A stretch of DNA of 64,000 nucleotides from Chitinophagaceae bacterium (GCA_019638595.1 JAHBTJ010000013.1:124001-188000); one strand, 5' to 3'; shown: positions 25,076-35,054, counted from the first letter of the stretch. The notes: generated by a model not told the origin, from the letters alone. A program made the numbers and translations.

Positions 25076-26110
25076 ATGAAAAACTTGTTCAAACTTTATT
25101 TCACTTTCGTCATCTTTTCAGTATTCTCCTTTTCCTGTACTAAGGAAAGGTATATTAATGAGCCTGGAAATCTGGTGCCAAAAACTGTAATGGAAGATGC
25201 AACTCTTCCGGCAATATCTGTTAATGGAGCAAACTTGCACTCAGAAGCTTTTGGTCCAAAAGACAGTACATTAATTATATGTATTCATGGTGGTCCGGGT
25301 GGCGACTATCGATATATGCTCAATTGTAAAACACTTGCAACAAAAGGCTATCGGGTTGTTTTTTACGACCAGCGGGGCGCAGGCCTTTCTCAACGATTCC
25401 CCAAAAGCTGGTATAAATCCCAGGGCAGCGATGCTATTAATAAAATTTTTTATGATGAATTAAAAGGCGTGATAGCGCATTACAGAACAACTGCTTCGCA
25501 AAAAGTAATCCTGTTAGGGCAATCCTGGGGAGCAATATTAGCTACTGGTTATACCGGCAAATATCCAACCGAGATAAATGGTTTAATTGTAGCGGAGCCA
25601 GGCGGATTAAAATGGGATGATGTGGTTGACTACGTTGCTGAATCAAGGTCGTTTAAGCTGTGGAGTGAAACCTTAAACGATGCTACATATATTGACCAGT
25701 TTATTACCGGGAAAGAAGACCAGCACGAAATATTAGATTATAAAGCCAGTTTGATGGGCGCTACAAATGAAATAGTTGGCGATGTAGGTGCTGATTTAGG
25801 TAATAATGCACCGTCTTATGCGGCTTCAAGAAGTGGTGCCGTTGTGCTTGCTGCATCGTTTGAATTGGGGCAAGACACTAAGCCTGATTTTTCAGCCGGT
25901 ATCAATAATTTTTCCACCAAAACATTTTTTATTTATAGCTCTAACAATAAAGCTTACCCGGACAGTTGGGCAACAAAAATTTCATCGGTTTATCCTAACA
26001 AAGAAATTTTTAAAGCACAGGGCGTGGGTCATTCGGGAATGATAGACCAGGTAAATTTCTGGACAACAACTATGGAACCTAAAATTATTTCTTACATACA
26101 ATCATTATAA
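25076..26110 (+). CDS. alpha/beta-hydrolase lipoprotein, proline-iminopeptidase-like
   Basis: A 344-residue protein with a lipoprotein signal (FSVFSFSCTKE) and an alpha/beta-hydrolase domain: oxyanion region IHGGPGGDYRYM, FYDQRGAGLSQR, nucleophile elbow GQSWGA (Ser), and a catalytic His near the end in GVGHSGMID. HGGPG is typical of the proline iminopeptidase group, so a peptidase or esterase role is likely. It lies in line with the two small lipoproteins and an outer-membrane-like protein. Confidence 0.85.
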   Translation: MKNLFKLYFTFVIFSVFSFSCTKERYINEPGNLVPKTVMEDATLPAISVNGANLHSEAFGPKDSTLIICIHGGPGGDYRYMLNCKTLATKGYRVVFYDQRGAGLSQRFPKSWYKSQGSDAINKIFYDELKGVIAHYRTTASQKVILLGQSWGAILATGYTGKYPTEINGLIVAEPGGLKWDDVVDYVAESRSFKLWSETLNDATYIDQFITGKEDQHEILDYKASLMGATNEIVGDVGADLGNNAPSYAASRSGAVVLAASFELGQDTKPDFSAGINNFSTKTFFIYSSNNKAYPDSWATKISSVYPNKEIFKAQGVGHSGMIDQVNFWTTTMEPKIISYIQSL

Positions 26111-26118
26111 CATCACAA

Positions 26119-26802
26119 ATGAAGACGATTGCTCTTAAGTCAATTATAATAGTTGCTGCTTTCTCATTTTTTCAGAATAAAATAAATGCGCAGGTCATAA
26201 ACTGGGAAAATATCTCTAAACAAAACAAGCATTTGTTGCATGCTAATGTGGGAGCAGAATATGGCGTAACAGCCGGTTTGGGGTATCATCACTTAATACC
26301 CATTAAAAAATTTCCACTATGGATTGGTGGCGAATTTTCTGTGCCGGCGGGAAATCAGTTGGCAGATGATTATAAGGCAAGGTTAGGTGCACAGATCAGG
26401 ATCGCTATATTCAGTCATTTCCAGTTTTCAGCGAGGATACAGGGAATAGCCAGGCGCTACCAGAATCAGTCGGTCACACTTTTGAATTTTGGAAGTGATT
26501 TTGCCGGCACATTGGGTTATTATCGTAAACATTGGTTTGGGGGTATTGAAGTTGGTTTTGATAAAGCTATTGTTACACATTTTAAACACAGTGACTGGTA
26601 CAAAGAAAATATCTATGACAACGTTCAGGATGGCTGGTATGAGCCTGCCACTGGCGGCAATTTTTACTATGGATTGCAGGGTGGCTATTCTATGAAAAAA
26701 ATTGATATTACGCTCAAAGTCGGAAAGCTTTTGCAACAGGATTTCAACTCACAGCCATTGCTTCCTTTTTATGGGCAATTGGGAGTGAATTTTAGATTTT
26801 AA
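26119..26802 (+). CDS. probable outer-membrane beta-barrel protein
   Basis: A 227-residue protein with a signal peptide cleaved near INAQ, alternating aromatic/hydrophobic beta-strand patterns, and the terminal Phe in YGQLGVNFRF typical of barrel insertion. It starts nine bases after the hydrolase stop and probably shares its operon. Specific family not recognised. Confidence 0.65.
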   Translation: MKTIALKSIIIVAAFSFFQNKINAQVINWENISKQNKHLLHANVGAEYGVTAGLGYHHLIPIKKFPLWIGGEFSVPAGNQLADDYKARLGAQIRIAIFSHFQFSARIQGIARRYQNQSVTLLNFGSDFAGTLGYYRKHWFGGIEVGFDKAIVTHFKHSDWYKENIYDNVQDGWYEPATGGNFYYGLQGGYSMKKIDITLKVGKLLQQDFNSQPLLPFYGQLGVNFRF

Positions 26803-26830
26803 AACAGATGTACTATTGATACAATAAAAT

Positions 26831-26905
26831 TATAGGGAATACATCCTGAAGGAATCTAACATTGCTGTTGTATCAATAATACATTTATTTGAGTCTAAAA
26901 GCTGA
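26831..26905 (+). pseudogene. orphan C-terminal fragment of a universal stress gene
   Basis: Twenty-five codons reading YREYILKESNIAVVSIIHLF and on to a stop. They match the last 25 codons of the usp gene at 20757-20831 with two residue changes and about ten base changes, mostly silent. The rest of the gene is absent. The divergence shows an old paralogue rather than a fresh duplication. Confidence 0.75.
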
Positions 26906-26938
26906 TTGTTAAGCCCCAACAGTCAGCTGCCTAGTTTT

Positions 26939-28225
26939 TTACCTCCTGATCAAAACAATATTTTTTGTTTTCAGCCTTTCTGCCAGCCAGGGCTTCAGCT
27001 TTTCTTCTTCAACATCCTCCGGAGCGCTATAAAGCAGTATACATTGTATCTGAACACTGTCCGTGTTCGGGAATTGCTCAATTTTTCCCAGCGATATATT
27101 TTTTATGGCAGGGAAAAGAATATTTAATTCTTTGGTCAAGGTAGGATCATCCAGTTTGTACTTGTTTAATTCGCTTTTCAGATTATTGATCGCAATGTCT
27201 TTTTCGGAAAGCACATTTTCTTTTTTATTGATCTCGTTTAATATCTCGGTCTTTAAATCTTCATCGTTTTGCCTGAATGTAAGTTCCGTATTGGCTGCAC
27301 CCATATTGAAAAGTATCCGGTTATACGTCTCAATCTCCTTTTCGCTCAGCTTGCGGTTTAGTAGAGCAAGCTCTACTTTTTTGGGATCGCTTTTGTAATC
27401 AATTTTTTTGTAAATAACCATATTGCCGTTGCTCACAAATTCTGTGTTGATAAACTGCTCCACTATTTTGGTATATTTTTTTTCATTCCAGAGCGTGTAT
27501 GCGAGGTAAAAGCTGGGAATGATCATGATAAGGATCAGCGAAGTAATGCCTACCCTGATCTGCCTGCTATACCGTATGCTCTTAAAGCTTGCCGCCGGGT
27601 ATTTCAGGTATTTCACCACGAAGAAAGTAGCGATACATATAAAGAAGCAGTTGATGGTATATAAATAAAATGCCCCGGCAAAATAAGGAAAGTTAAAGGT
27701 GGCGATCCCATAGCCGGCAGTGCACAGTGGAGGCATTAATGCTGTAGCGATAGCCACGCCCGGGATCGGGTTCCCTTTTTCAACCCGTGTTACGGCAATT
27801 ACGCCTACCAGTCCTCCAAAGAAAGCAATAAGCACATCGTAAATATTGGGTGAGGTCCTGGCTAAGATCTCCGATTGTACATCCTTAAAAGGGCTGAAAT
27901 AAAAGTACAAAGCAGAGACTAATAAACTTACCCCGGTAGCGATAACAAGGTTTTTCATAGACTTCTTCAATAACGGGAAGTCGTAAGTACCCAATGCAAA
28001 ACCTGCGCCCACAATCGGACCCATCAACGGGGAGATCAGCATGGCTCCGATGATAACGGCCGTGGAGTTAACATTCAGCCCGACAGAGGCAATAATGATG
28101 GCGCACGCTAATATCCAAAGATTAGAACCGCGGAAGGAAATGTTGTTAAACACATTTTCCAGCACTTTCTTTTTATCTTCCTCTCCGTTGTGTAAGTTTA
28201 TGAACTCAACTATTTTATTGCTCAT
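26939..28225 (-). CDS. DUF389-family membrane protein
   Basis: A 428-residue protein with a central DUF389 domain: six hydrophobic segments containing SVGLNVNSTAVIIGAMLISP, LMGPIVGAGFALGTYD and VAIATALMPPLCTAGYGIAT. A C-terminal soluble region of about 190 residues follows, with a possible coiled coil. The family is widespread and its transport substrate unsettled. It lies beside NhaA on the same strand, 72 bases apart. Confidence 0.88.
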   Translation of the reverse strand: MSNKIVEFINLHNGEEDKKKVLENVFNNISFRGSNLWILACAIIIASVGLNVNSTAVIIGAMLISPLMGPIVGAGFALGTYDFPLLKKSMKNLVIATGVSLLVSALYFYFSPFKDVQSEILARTSPNIYDVLIAFFGGLVGVIAVTRVEKGNPIPGVAIATALMPPLCTAGYGIATFNFPYFAGAFYLYTINCFFICIATFFVVKYLKYPAASFKSIRYSRQIRVGITSLILIMIIPSFYLAYTLWNEKKYTKIVEQFINTEFVSNGNMVIYKKIDYKSDPKKVELALLNRKLSEKEIETYNRILFNMGAANTELTFRQNDEDLKTEILNEINKKENVLSEKDIAINNLKSELNKYKLDDPTLTKELNILFPAIKNISLGKIEQFPNTDSVQIQCILLYSAPEDVEEEKLKPWLAERLKTKNIVLIRR

Positions 28226-28297
28226 ATTCGTGCTATAATATTAGATAGATGTTCTGAACTGAAAAGCAAGATAAATATCAATTCAGAAAAGACATAT

Positions 28298-29638
28298 TCA
28301 ATTTTCATTATTGTTCTTAATTTGGCTTTTCAGAATCATATATCCCAAAATACCGCCGATAATAGATGCGGCAAAGATGCCGATCTTCGCTTGCACTTTA
28401 TATGCTTCGTGCGAAAACGCAAGCTGTGTAACAAATAACGACATAGTGAATCCTATTGCACCTAAAAGCCCAAGCCCCAAAAGGCTTTTTAAGTTCATTC
28501 CTTTGGGAAAGGAAGCAATCCTGAGCTTCACACAGAGCCAGGTAAATAAAAATATCCCTACTGTTTTGCCAATTAAAAGACCCAGCGCAACACCCAATGC
28601 TACATTTGTACTGAAGATCTCTTTTATATCAATGTCCAATAAGGAAACGCCGGCATTGGCCAAAGCAAAGATCGGAATGATAATAAAAGTTACAATCGGG
28701 TGCATGGAATGTTCCAGTATTTGTAAGGGTGGAATAGCTTTATCGGTATTGCTTTTCACTTCATCGAGAATATGCAACTGCTCATTGGTGAGGGTTGGTA
28801 TCTTGCTGTTGGAATCCGCCTCTTGAAACCGGTCAAGATAATTTTTGATCTTCCGGATATAATCGTTCTCGCTTAGCTTCACATTGGCAGGAATCGTAAA
28901 GGCCGCCAGGACGGCCGCAATAGTGGCATGAACGCCCGATAACAGGAACGCCGTCCAGACACCGCCGATACCGAAAATGGCGTAAAAAAGGATACTCCTT
29001 ATACCTGCTTTATTGCCTAAATACATGATCACCAGGAACCCGAATCCAAGCAGCAGGTTCGATACCGAAATATCTGACGTGTAAAAAAAGGCGATCACCA
29101 AAACAGCTCCCAGGTCATCTACAATGGCTAAAGCGGTAAGAAATACTTTTAAAGCCAGGGGAACTCGCTTACCCAGCAAATACAATACCCCCAGGGCAAA
29201 AGCAATATCTGTAGCCATCGGGATACCCCAGCCATGCTGCACTTCGCCGGAAGGGTTAAAAGCAACATAGATAGCGGCGGGCACGAGCATACCGCCTATG
29301 GCAGCTGCAATGGGCAGTAACGCTTTCCTGGGGTTTGACAATTCCCCGGCTACTATTTCCCGTTTTAATTCAAGTCCTACCACAAAAAAGAAAACAGCCA
29401 TCAGCCCATCGTTGATCCAATGGTGCAGGTCATATTCCAGGTAGGTTTTCCCGTCCCATTGAAAGCCGAACCTGTGCTCCAAAAAATGATGATAATCGTG
29501 CGCCCACGGAGAGTTGGCTAAAATCAATGCTACAATCACACTCATGCCCAGTACAAGTCCGCTGGACTTCTCATTCTGGATGAATTTTTGAATGGGATAT
29601 ACAACTTTGTCAATCTGGTACTTTTTTGAACGGCTCAT
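28298..29638 (-). CDS. nhaA: Na+/H+ antiporter NhaA
   Basis: A 446-residue antiporter with NhaA signatures: FFVVGLELKREIVAGELS, PMATDIAFALGVLYLLG and ALAIVDDLGAVLVIAFFYT, which carries the paired Asp residues that bind Na+ and protons. It should extrude Na+ in exchange for H+ across the inner membrane and help pH and salt tolerance. It is slightly longer than the E. coli form because of an insert near residues 260-300. Confidence 0.95.
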   Translation of the reverse strand: MSRSKKYQIDKVVYPIQKFIQNEKSSGLVLGMSVIVALILANSPWAHDYHHFLEHRFGFQWDGKTYLEYDLHHWINDGLMAVFFFVVGLELKREIVAGELSNPRKALLPIAAAIGGMLVPAAIYVAFNPSGEVQHGWGIPMATDIAFALGVLYLLGKRVPLALKVFLTALAIVDDLGAVLVIAFFYTSDISVSNLLLGFGFLVIMYLGNKAGIRSILFYAIFGIGGVWTAFLLSGVHATIAAVLAAFTIPANVKLSENDYIRKIKNYLDRFQEADSNSKIPTLTNEQLHILDEVKSNTDKAIPPLQILEHSMHPIVTFIIIPIFALANAGVSLLDIDIKEIFSTNVALGVALGLLIGKTVGIFLFTWLCVKLRIASFPKGMNLKSLLGLGLLGAIGFTMSLFVTQLAFSHEAYKVQAKIGIFAASIIGGILGYMILKSQIKNNNEN

Positions 29639-30130
29639 GCTTATGATCGGTATATAAATACGAAATAGACAAAGGTAATCTTTAAAAAAATTTAATGACT
29701 TCCAAATTGTGGTCGCTAAAAACGATCTTCATAGCCAGCTTGACAATTTTTTATTCTAATAGCTATAAAAGCTCTTTTCATTTCAATTAATGCTATTGAA
29801 GTAAATTCAATAGTGCAGTCAAATATTCTTATCTCCCCAATGCCATACGACTGTGATGAATAAAATACTAACAGCTATGAAATAAATGCTGCAGCATAAA
29901 AAGTACCTCGGACTGTTGCTTCGTAGGCTATGCTGATGGCACATGCCCAAAAACCTTATTTATGTCATCTCCACCATTGTTGTTTATCATATTGTTTCAT
30001 AAAGCGGATGTTTATTTTTGCTTTTGAAGCTGTAGTATTAACCCGAAGAATATATTATTTACCTGGCAGGGTAATGAAAGCAGTATTTTTATACCTTTGC
30101 AAAAAATTACAGATCGTAAGTATTATTTGC
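29639..30130. other. intergenic region with promoter for the copper locus
   Basis: A gap of almost 500 bases between NhaA and the first gene of the copper locus. A TACCTTTG box at 30091-30098 fits the Bacteroidota -7 consensus TAnnTTTG and lies 33 bases before the TTG start at 30131. No other gene seen. Confidence 0.45.
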
Positions 30131-30523
30131 TTGAAACAGTTATCTAAAATAGCGAGTGTTTTTGTAATGTTGATTATGCTTTTGAGCATAATGAAAACCT
30201 CTATTCTTTATACTGTTTATGAATATGACAAAGCCTTCTTTATTGAATTGTTCTGCGTCAACAAGGATCGCCCTCAATTAAAATGTAATGGTCATTGCAA
30301 ATTGGCCCAAATGCAGCGAGAGGAAAACGAAAAAAATGCGGACAACATCCTGAAGCAATTACAGTCTGAAATCGTTTATTTTTCTCCGGTATCAATGTCG
30401 CTAATAGACAAGGATTGCTTTTTAGTGACCAATAAAATACAATTTCCTTCCTACCACAATCAACTGTATTCATTCCTGTTTACTGCTAAGCTGATAAAGC
30501 CACCAGCAACATTACTCGGTTAG
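30131..30523 (+). CDS. small membrane-anchored Cys-motif protein (copper locus)
   Basis: A protein of about 130 residues with an N-terminal hydrophobic segment and the motif FCVNKDRPQLKCNGHCKLAQ, giving C-x-N-K-x-R-P-x-L-x-C-x-G-x-C. The gene at 33672 encodes the same motif after an anchor of the same length. The TTG start at 30131 is chosen because it gives MKQLSK, aligning with that paralogue, and because it follows the -7 box at 30091; ATGs at 30074 and 30167 are alternatives. The cysteine pattern suggests metal binding, an inference supported by the locus. Confidence 0.6.
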   Translation: MKQLSKIASVFVMLIMLLSIMKTSILYTVYEYDKAFFIELFCVNKDRPQLKCNGHCKLAQMQREENEKNADNILKQLQSEIVYFSPVSMSLIDKDCFLVTNKIQFPSYHNQLYSFLFTAKLIKPPATLLG

Positions 30524-30748
30524 CAATACAGCTAATATCATCTTGTTTTTAAGCGGTGAAAACTTTTGTGTACCATAAGTGTGCAAGGGTTGCCTTGCAT
30601 GCATGATCAACATATTCATATATGCTGATGACACTGTTTTCTTTCTGCTTACCAGTTTTCCTGTGTATAATTTGATACGACCAAGAAGCGTCGGCGCTTA
30701 CAGCGACCTGCTGCCTGTCAGATATTTTTCACCAGACTTTCGTCAATA

Positions 30749-31675
30749 ATGAAAAAAGCAATATTTTTTTTCACCACCCTGTGCTTATCGGTGATGTCGT
30801 GCACCAAAGAAAAAACGGATTATGAAGCAGAGATAAATACGGTAGTGACGGAACATTACGAGTTTAAAGAAGCTGCTGCCATCAGCAGTGAAGGCTATAC
30901 TATCAGCATTGAAGCGCTGAACGGGACTTTTTATAAAGGGTACAACGAAATCCGGTTGAAGATCACGGATACCCGTACCAATGAAAATATACATGCGTCT
31001 TCTGTAACTTTTTTACCGGTTATGTCTGGCGCTGACGGAAGCAACACTTCCTGTCCACACCTGTACGATTTGACTTATAATACCGATGATAAATATTTTA
31101 CAGGATATGTGGTATTTACAAGCGAGAGCAATACAAACAGAAGCTGGGAGCTTTACACCAGCTTTGTTGTAAATAATAAAAACTATCCGGCCAAGCAAAA
31201 TATTACTGTTCAGGAGCAACCCAACAAAAACCTGAATATGACTGCATTTACGGGAAAAGATGGTGAGCAATATATCATCGCTTTGGTGTCGCCGCAAAAG
31301 CCGACAGTTGCCGAAAACGAGCTGATAGCAGGGATTTACAAATTCAACCAGCCAGCCAGTCCTCCATCCGGGAGTTTCCCTGATCCTTCGCAGTTCTCCT
31401 ATACAGCTGTAAGCAATTATACGTTGCAGCTCGACCCGCGAATGCCCGAACCTTCTATGGGAAATCATTCTTCGATCAATAATAAGGATCTGACACAGCA
31501 AAGCGATGGCTTGTATTACGGTGTTGTCAATTACACTATGACTGGGAACTGGACACTGAATTTTATTATGCTGAACCAGAACGGTAAGATACTGAAAGGA
31601 ACCGAAGTGCCAACCGATTTTGCACCGGGCGTGGAAGGCGTAAAAAGTGACCTATACATTGATATTTTATTCTAA
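30749..31675 (+). CDS. lipoprotein with two YtkA/FixH-like domains
   Basis: A 308-residue lipoprotein (CLSVMSCTKEK). Two similar halves each hold a beta-sandwich domain with Met/His-rich loops: LPVMSGADGSNTSCPH in the first, and LDPRMPEPSMGNHSSINN in the second. The latter is the mark of YtkA-like proteins, periplasmic or surface domains found in copper clusters. It starts the main run of the operon, five bases before the TonB receptor gene. A copper-binding role is inferred. Confidence 0.7.
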   Translation: MKKAIFFFTTLCLSVMSCTKEKTDYEAEINTVVTEHYEFKEAAAISSEGYTISIEALNGTFYKGYNEIRLKITDTRTNENIHASSVTFLPVMSGADGSNTSCPHLYDLTYNTDDKYFTGYVVFTSESNTNRSWELYTSFVVNNKNYPAKQNITVQEQPNKNLNMTAFTGKDGEQYIIALVSPQKPTVAENELIAGIYKFNQPASPPSGSFPDPSQFSYTAVSNYTLQLDPRMPEPSMGNHSSINNKDLTQQSDGLYYGVVNYTMTGNWTLNFIMLNQNGKILKGTEVPTDFAPGVEGVKSDLYIDILF

Positions 31676-31680
31676 GATTT

Positions 31681-33669
31681 ATGAAGAAGCTATATACTAT
31701 TTTCTGGACTCTTTTTCTTGGAATGAATGCAAATGCGCAAAATACGCAAGCGCAAAAGGATACGGCTAAAGTGCTTGAGGAAGTAAAAGTAATTGCCATT
31801 GCCAAAAAGAAAATACAGACCGAAATGAAAATGGCGGTTTCGGTAGATGAGTTTTTAGCATCTTCCGATAATATCAGTTTCATAAAACGAGGCGCTTACG
31901 CCTGGGAACCTTTGCTCAATAATATGAGTACGGAACGCTCTACCGTTACTATTGACGGTATGCATGTTTTCGGCGCATGTACGGATAAAATGGATCCGAT
32001 CACTTCGTATGTGGAAAGCAACAATCTTTCTGCTATTGATATAAAATCCGGGCAGGAAGGCAGCCTGCACGGCGCAACCGTTGCGGGAAGCATTGACCTG
32101 AAAAGAAAGAGTACGCCGTTCAGCCCTGAAAAAAAATATAACGGCGCTTACCAAACCGGTTTCGAGTTCAACAACAAACAGTTTTTCAACCTGGGAAACC
32201 TGTCTTACGCAAGCGATAAATTTGTAGCCGACGGAAGTATCTCCTTCCGCAAAGCAGGCAATTATTATGATGGAAATAACAATGAGGTAAACCATTCGCA
32301 ATACAATAAATTCAATACCTCCGTAGCGCTTGCTTATAAAACAAGCCCGTTTTCCGCGGTAAGAGTGGATGCTATTTTTGATAAGGCAAAAAATGTAGGC
32401 TTTCCCGCGCTTCCCATGGATCTGTGGCTTTCACGGGCGATCATTACATCTGCCTCCTACAAACAATTATTTCAGCACGGACTGATAAGGGCTTGGGACA
32501 CGAAGGTATATTATAATGCGGTAGAACATTATATGGATGATACACATCGCCCGGAAAATTTGGTTCACATGGATATGCCGGGCTGGAGCACTACCTATGG
32601 GTTGGTTTCAAGAGCCAATTTGAAGCGCGGTGATTACAGTGCCGAAATCCAACTGAACGCATACCATAATTTATCCATTGCAGAAATGCGTATGTATCCG
32701 CAAGACCGGAGCAAACGCACCATGTTTGCATATAGTTGGCCCTGGGTTACAACACGGTTTACAAGTGTTGCCATGAATAATTCCTGGGATATTTCAGAGA
32801 ACAGCCGGGTGAACTTCGGCGGCTCGCTGGGCTATAATTATAATCGTTCCAAATATGTGGAGTTCAACTGGATCTTTCACCCCGGAACACCACAGGAAAA
32901 AAGCAGGATATTACCGGGCTTGCATGCAAGTTATCAGCTTACGATCAATCAATTCAACTTTTCGGCCGGCGGCGGGTACGGACACAGAGCGCCATCTGTT
33001 TCGGAAGGATACGGGTATTATATCTACAATAGTTTCGACCGGTACGATTATATCGGGAACCCTGACCTGAAAAATGAAATTTCTTACGAAGCCAATGCGA
33101 GCGCGGGGTTTAAAAATGAAAGGATGGGTATAGAAGCCAAAGTGAACTATTTCTATATTCAAAACTATATCATCGGGAGAATTTTGAGTTTGGGAAGTCC
33201 TATGAACTACCAGTCGGTTGGTGTGAAAGGATATACCTCACTGGATCATGCCAGGCTTTTCAATATGGCGCTGAATGCCAATTACAATATCCTGCAGCAT
33301 TTACACTGGAAGGGAACGCTCACGTATGCACGCGCAACGGATGATAAAGGCGGGAATCTGCCGTTCATCCGTCCGTTAAGTTATCAAACCTCCCTTCACT
33401 TTATGTATAAAAAAATCGGTATTCAAACTTCGTTGAACGGCGATCTTACACAAATAAATTACAGCCCGGAATATGGCGAAGATCAAACACCGGCATATAT
33501 GATCTGGAATATCTCTGCGAATTACAGCTTTAATATCAAAAATTGTAAAACTGTTTTGCAGGTGGGCGCGGAAAACTTATTGAACGAATACTACAGCACT
33601 TATGCAGATTGGGGCAATATACCCAGGATGGGACGTAATATTTTCACTTCCTTAAAATTCAGCTTTTAG
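31681..33669 (+). CDS. TonB-dependent receptor, NosA/OprC-like (copper)
   Basis: A 662-residue outer-membrane receptor with a signal peptide ending NANAQ, a plug domain (about residues 40-155) and a 22-strand-type barrel ending in LKFSF. The plug contains DGMHVFGACTDKMDPITSYV, which resembles the copper-binding loop of NosA/OprC channels (Cys-x-x-x-Met-Asp-Pro). Uptake of copper, free or bound, is therefore likely. It lacks the carboxypeptidase-like N-terminal domain of SusC proteins. Neighbouring MbnP/MbnH genes support the copper assignment. Confidence 0.8.
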   Translation: MKKLYTIFWTLFLGMNANAQNTQAQKDTAKVLEEVKVIAIAKKKIQTEMKMAVSVDEFLASSDNISFIKRGAYAWEPLLNNMSTERSTVTIDGMHVFGACTDKMDPITSYVESNNLSAIDIKSGQEGSLHGATVAGSIDLKRKSTPFSPEKKYNGAYQTGFEFNNKQFFNLGNLSYASDKFVADGSISFRKAGNYYDGNNNEVNHSQYNKFNTSVALAYKTSPFSAVRVDAIFDKAKNVGFPALPMDLWLSRAIITSASYKQLFQHGLIRAWDTKVYYNAVEHYMDDTHRPENLVHMDMPGWSTTYGLVSRANLKRGDYSAEIQLNAYHNLSIAEMRMYPQDRSKRTMFAYSWPWVTTRFTSVAMNNSWDISENSRVNFGGSLGYNYNRSKYVEFNWIFHPGTPQEKSRILPGLHASYQLTINQFNFSAGGGYGHRAPSVSEGYGYYIYNSFDRYDYIGNPDLKNEISYEANASAGFKNERMGIEAKVNYFYIQNYIIGRILSLGSPMNYQSVGVKGYTSLDHARLFNMALNANYNILQHLHWKGTLTYARATDDKGGNLPFIRPLSYQTSLHFMYKKIGIQTSLNGDLTQINYSPEYGEDQTPAYMIWNISANYSFNIKNCKTVLQVGAENLLNEYYSTYADWGNIPRMGRNIFTSLKFSF

Positions 33670-33671
33670 CA

Positions 33672-34037
33672 ATGAAAACCGTTTATAGTGTTTTATTGAT
33701 GGCTTTATCCCTGCTGATGGGGTTTCAGCAGGCGATAGTCATTATGCACTTTAAACTGAACCGGGATGTGATAGAACAAAGATTCTGCATCAACAAAAAC
33801 AGGCCCGGGTTGCAATGCCACGGAGCCTGTCATTTAAAAAAACAATTGCAGGAAACGGAAAACCCTGAATCAGCTTCAATTAGTATTTACCCGAAAATTG
33901 ACATATTCCCTGTTTCAATTGCAGCATTTGAAGTAAAATATTCAACAATTGAAATGCTAAATGAAATACCTGTTTATGAAGAACCCCGGTATATGGAACC
34001 CTACCGGGAAATCTTTGTACCGCCTCCAATTATATAG
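33672..34037 (+). CDS. small Cys-motif protein, paralogue in copper locus
   Basis: A 121-residue protein starting two bases after the receptor stop. An N-terminal hydrophobic segment is followed by FCINKNRPGLQCHGACHLKK, the same C-x-N-K-x-R-P-x-L-x-C-x-G-x-C motif as the product of 30131-30523, here with two extra His. The C-terminus is Pro-rich (EEPRYMEPYREIFVPPP). Probably a periplasm-facing metal-binding protein; no named family recalled. Confidence 0.65.
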   Translation: MKTVYSVLLMALSLLMGFQQAIVIMHFKLNRDVIEQRFCINKNRPGLQCHGACHLKKQLQETENPESASISIYPKIDIFPVSIAAFEVKYSTIEMLNEIPVYEEPRYMEPYREIFVPPPII

Positions 34038-34104
34038 CACATCACCATAAGCATATTCAAAACGATCATTCAATCAGAATTCTCGATTAAATAAAAAAAC
34101 AGAA

Positions 34105-34971
34105 ATGAAAAATCTAAAAAAATACTTATTAGTATCCGTTGTTTTATCAGCATTAATATCCTGTAGCAAGGATGATAAGGATCCTGTTGCCAACAATGTT
34201 ACTTTGCACTTCAATAACACTTTTAAAAGCAATACCATTGTGCTGGGCAATGCCGCATCCACTACTGCTACAACAAACACTTCTGCCGAAGGGCAGGTGC
34301 ATCACTTTTCAGAATTAAAATACGTGATAAGCAATATCCGCCTGATAAAAGCAGACGGAACTGAAATCCCTTACAACATTAACGACCTGGATAAGGGCGC
34401 AACAGTTGTAAACCAGGCAAAGTCCGAAACGCTGGACTATACGTTGAGCAATATCCCTTCCGGTGAATACAAACAGATAAAATTCGGATTAGGGGTTAAG
34501 CAGGAGCTGAACACTTTAGACCAGGTAAAATTTCCAACATTTTATGCTAATGCCGGCGCTAATGAAACCGAAATGATGTGGGAATGGGGAGCGGGATACC
34601 GTTTCACAAAGCTGGAAGGTTTTTACGACAGCGACAATAAAGAAATGTCTATCCACACAGGGAGTACTATAGAGGGAGAAGAAGGCGCTTATACGCAGGG
34701 GGTTGACGCCTACAGGGATATTACTTTGAACCTTACCGGCAATGCCGTGGTAGGCCGTAATGCTCCAAAGATCACCATCAAAGCAGATTTTGATAAGCTG
34801 TTGAGCGGAAAGACTAATACAATTAAACTGACAACAGGAACAGGAATGAATGACAATGCCACACCCAATATTCATACCGCCGTTCAAATGACAAAATTTG
34901 TTGACAACCTGGGTGGAGACGGGTCAAGTGATATTACCGGGATGTTTTCCATAGACGGTGTAGAAAATTAG
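34105..34971 (+). CDS. MbnP-family copper-binding lipoprotein
   Basis: A 288-residue lipoprotein (ALISCSKDD). It carries the MbnP pattern: VTLHFNNTFKSNTIVLGN at the start, VHHFSELKYVISNIRLIKAD and YTLSNIPSGEYKQIKFGLGV. In MbnP/CorA proteins a tryptophan modified to kynurenine by the partner MbnH helps bind copper; a candidate Trp lies in NETEMMWEWGAGYRF. The gene is followed by a terminator and then the MbnH-like gene, so the pair is kept together. Confidence 0.82.
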   Translation: MKNLKKYLLVSVVLSALISCSKDDKDPVANNVTLHFNNTFKSNTIVLGNAASTTATTNTSAEGQVHHFSELKYVISNIRLIKADGTEIPYNINDLDKGATVVNQAKSETLDYTLSNIPSGEYKQIKFGLGVKQELNTLDQVKFPTFYANAGANETEMMWEWGAGYRFTKLEGFYDSDNKEMSIHTGSTIEGEEGAYTQGVDAYRDITLNLTGNAVVGRNAPKITIKADFDKLLSGKTNTIKLTTGTGMNDNATPNIHTAVQMTKFVDNLGGDGSSDITGMFSIDGVEN

Positions 34972-34981
34972 GATAATAGTA

Positions 34982-35024
34982 AGAGCCGCCCGAAGCTCAT
35001 TCCCGGACGCGGCGGCTCTTTTTT
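34982..35024 (+). terminator. terminator between mbnP-like and mbnH-like genes
   Basis: AGAGCCGCC (34982-34990) pairs with GGCGGCTCT (35011-35019), a 9-bp GC-rich stem followed by a run of T. It would reduce transcription into the MbnH-like gene or act as a partial terminator. Confidence 0.75.
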
Positions 35025-35054
35025 AAAATGTTCTCTTCATTGATTGATCCCGGC

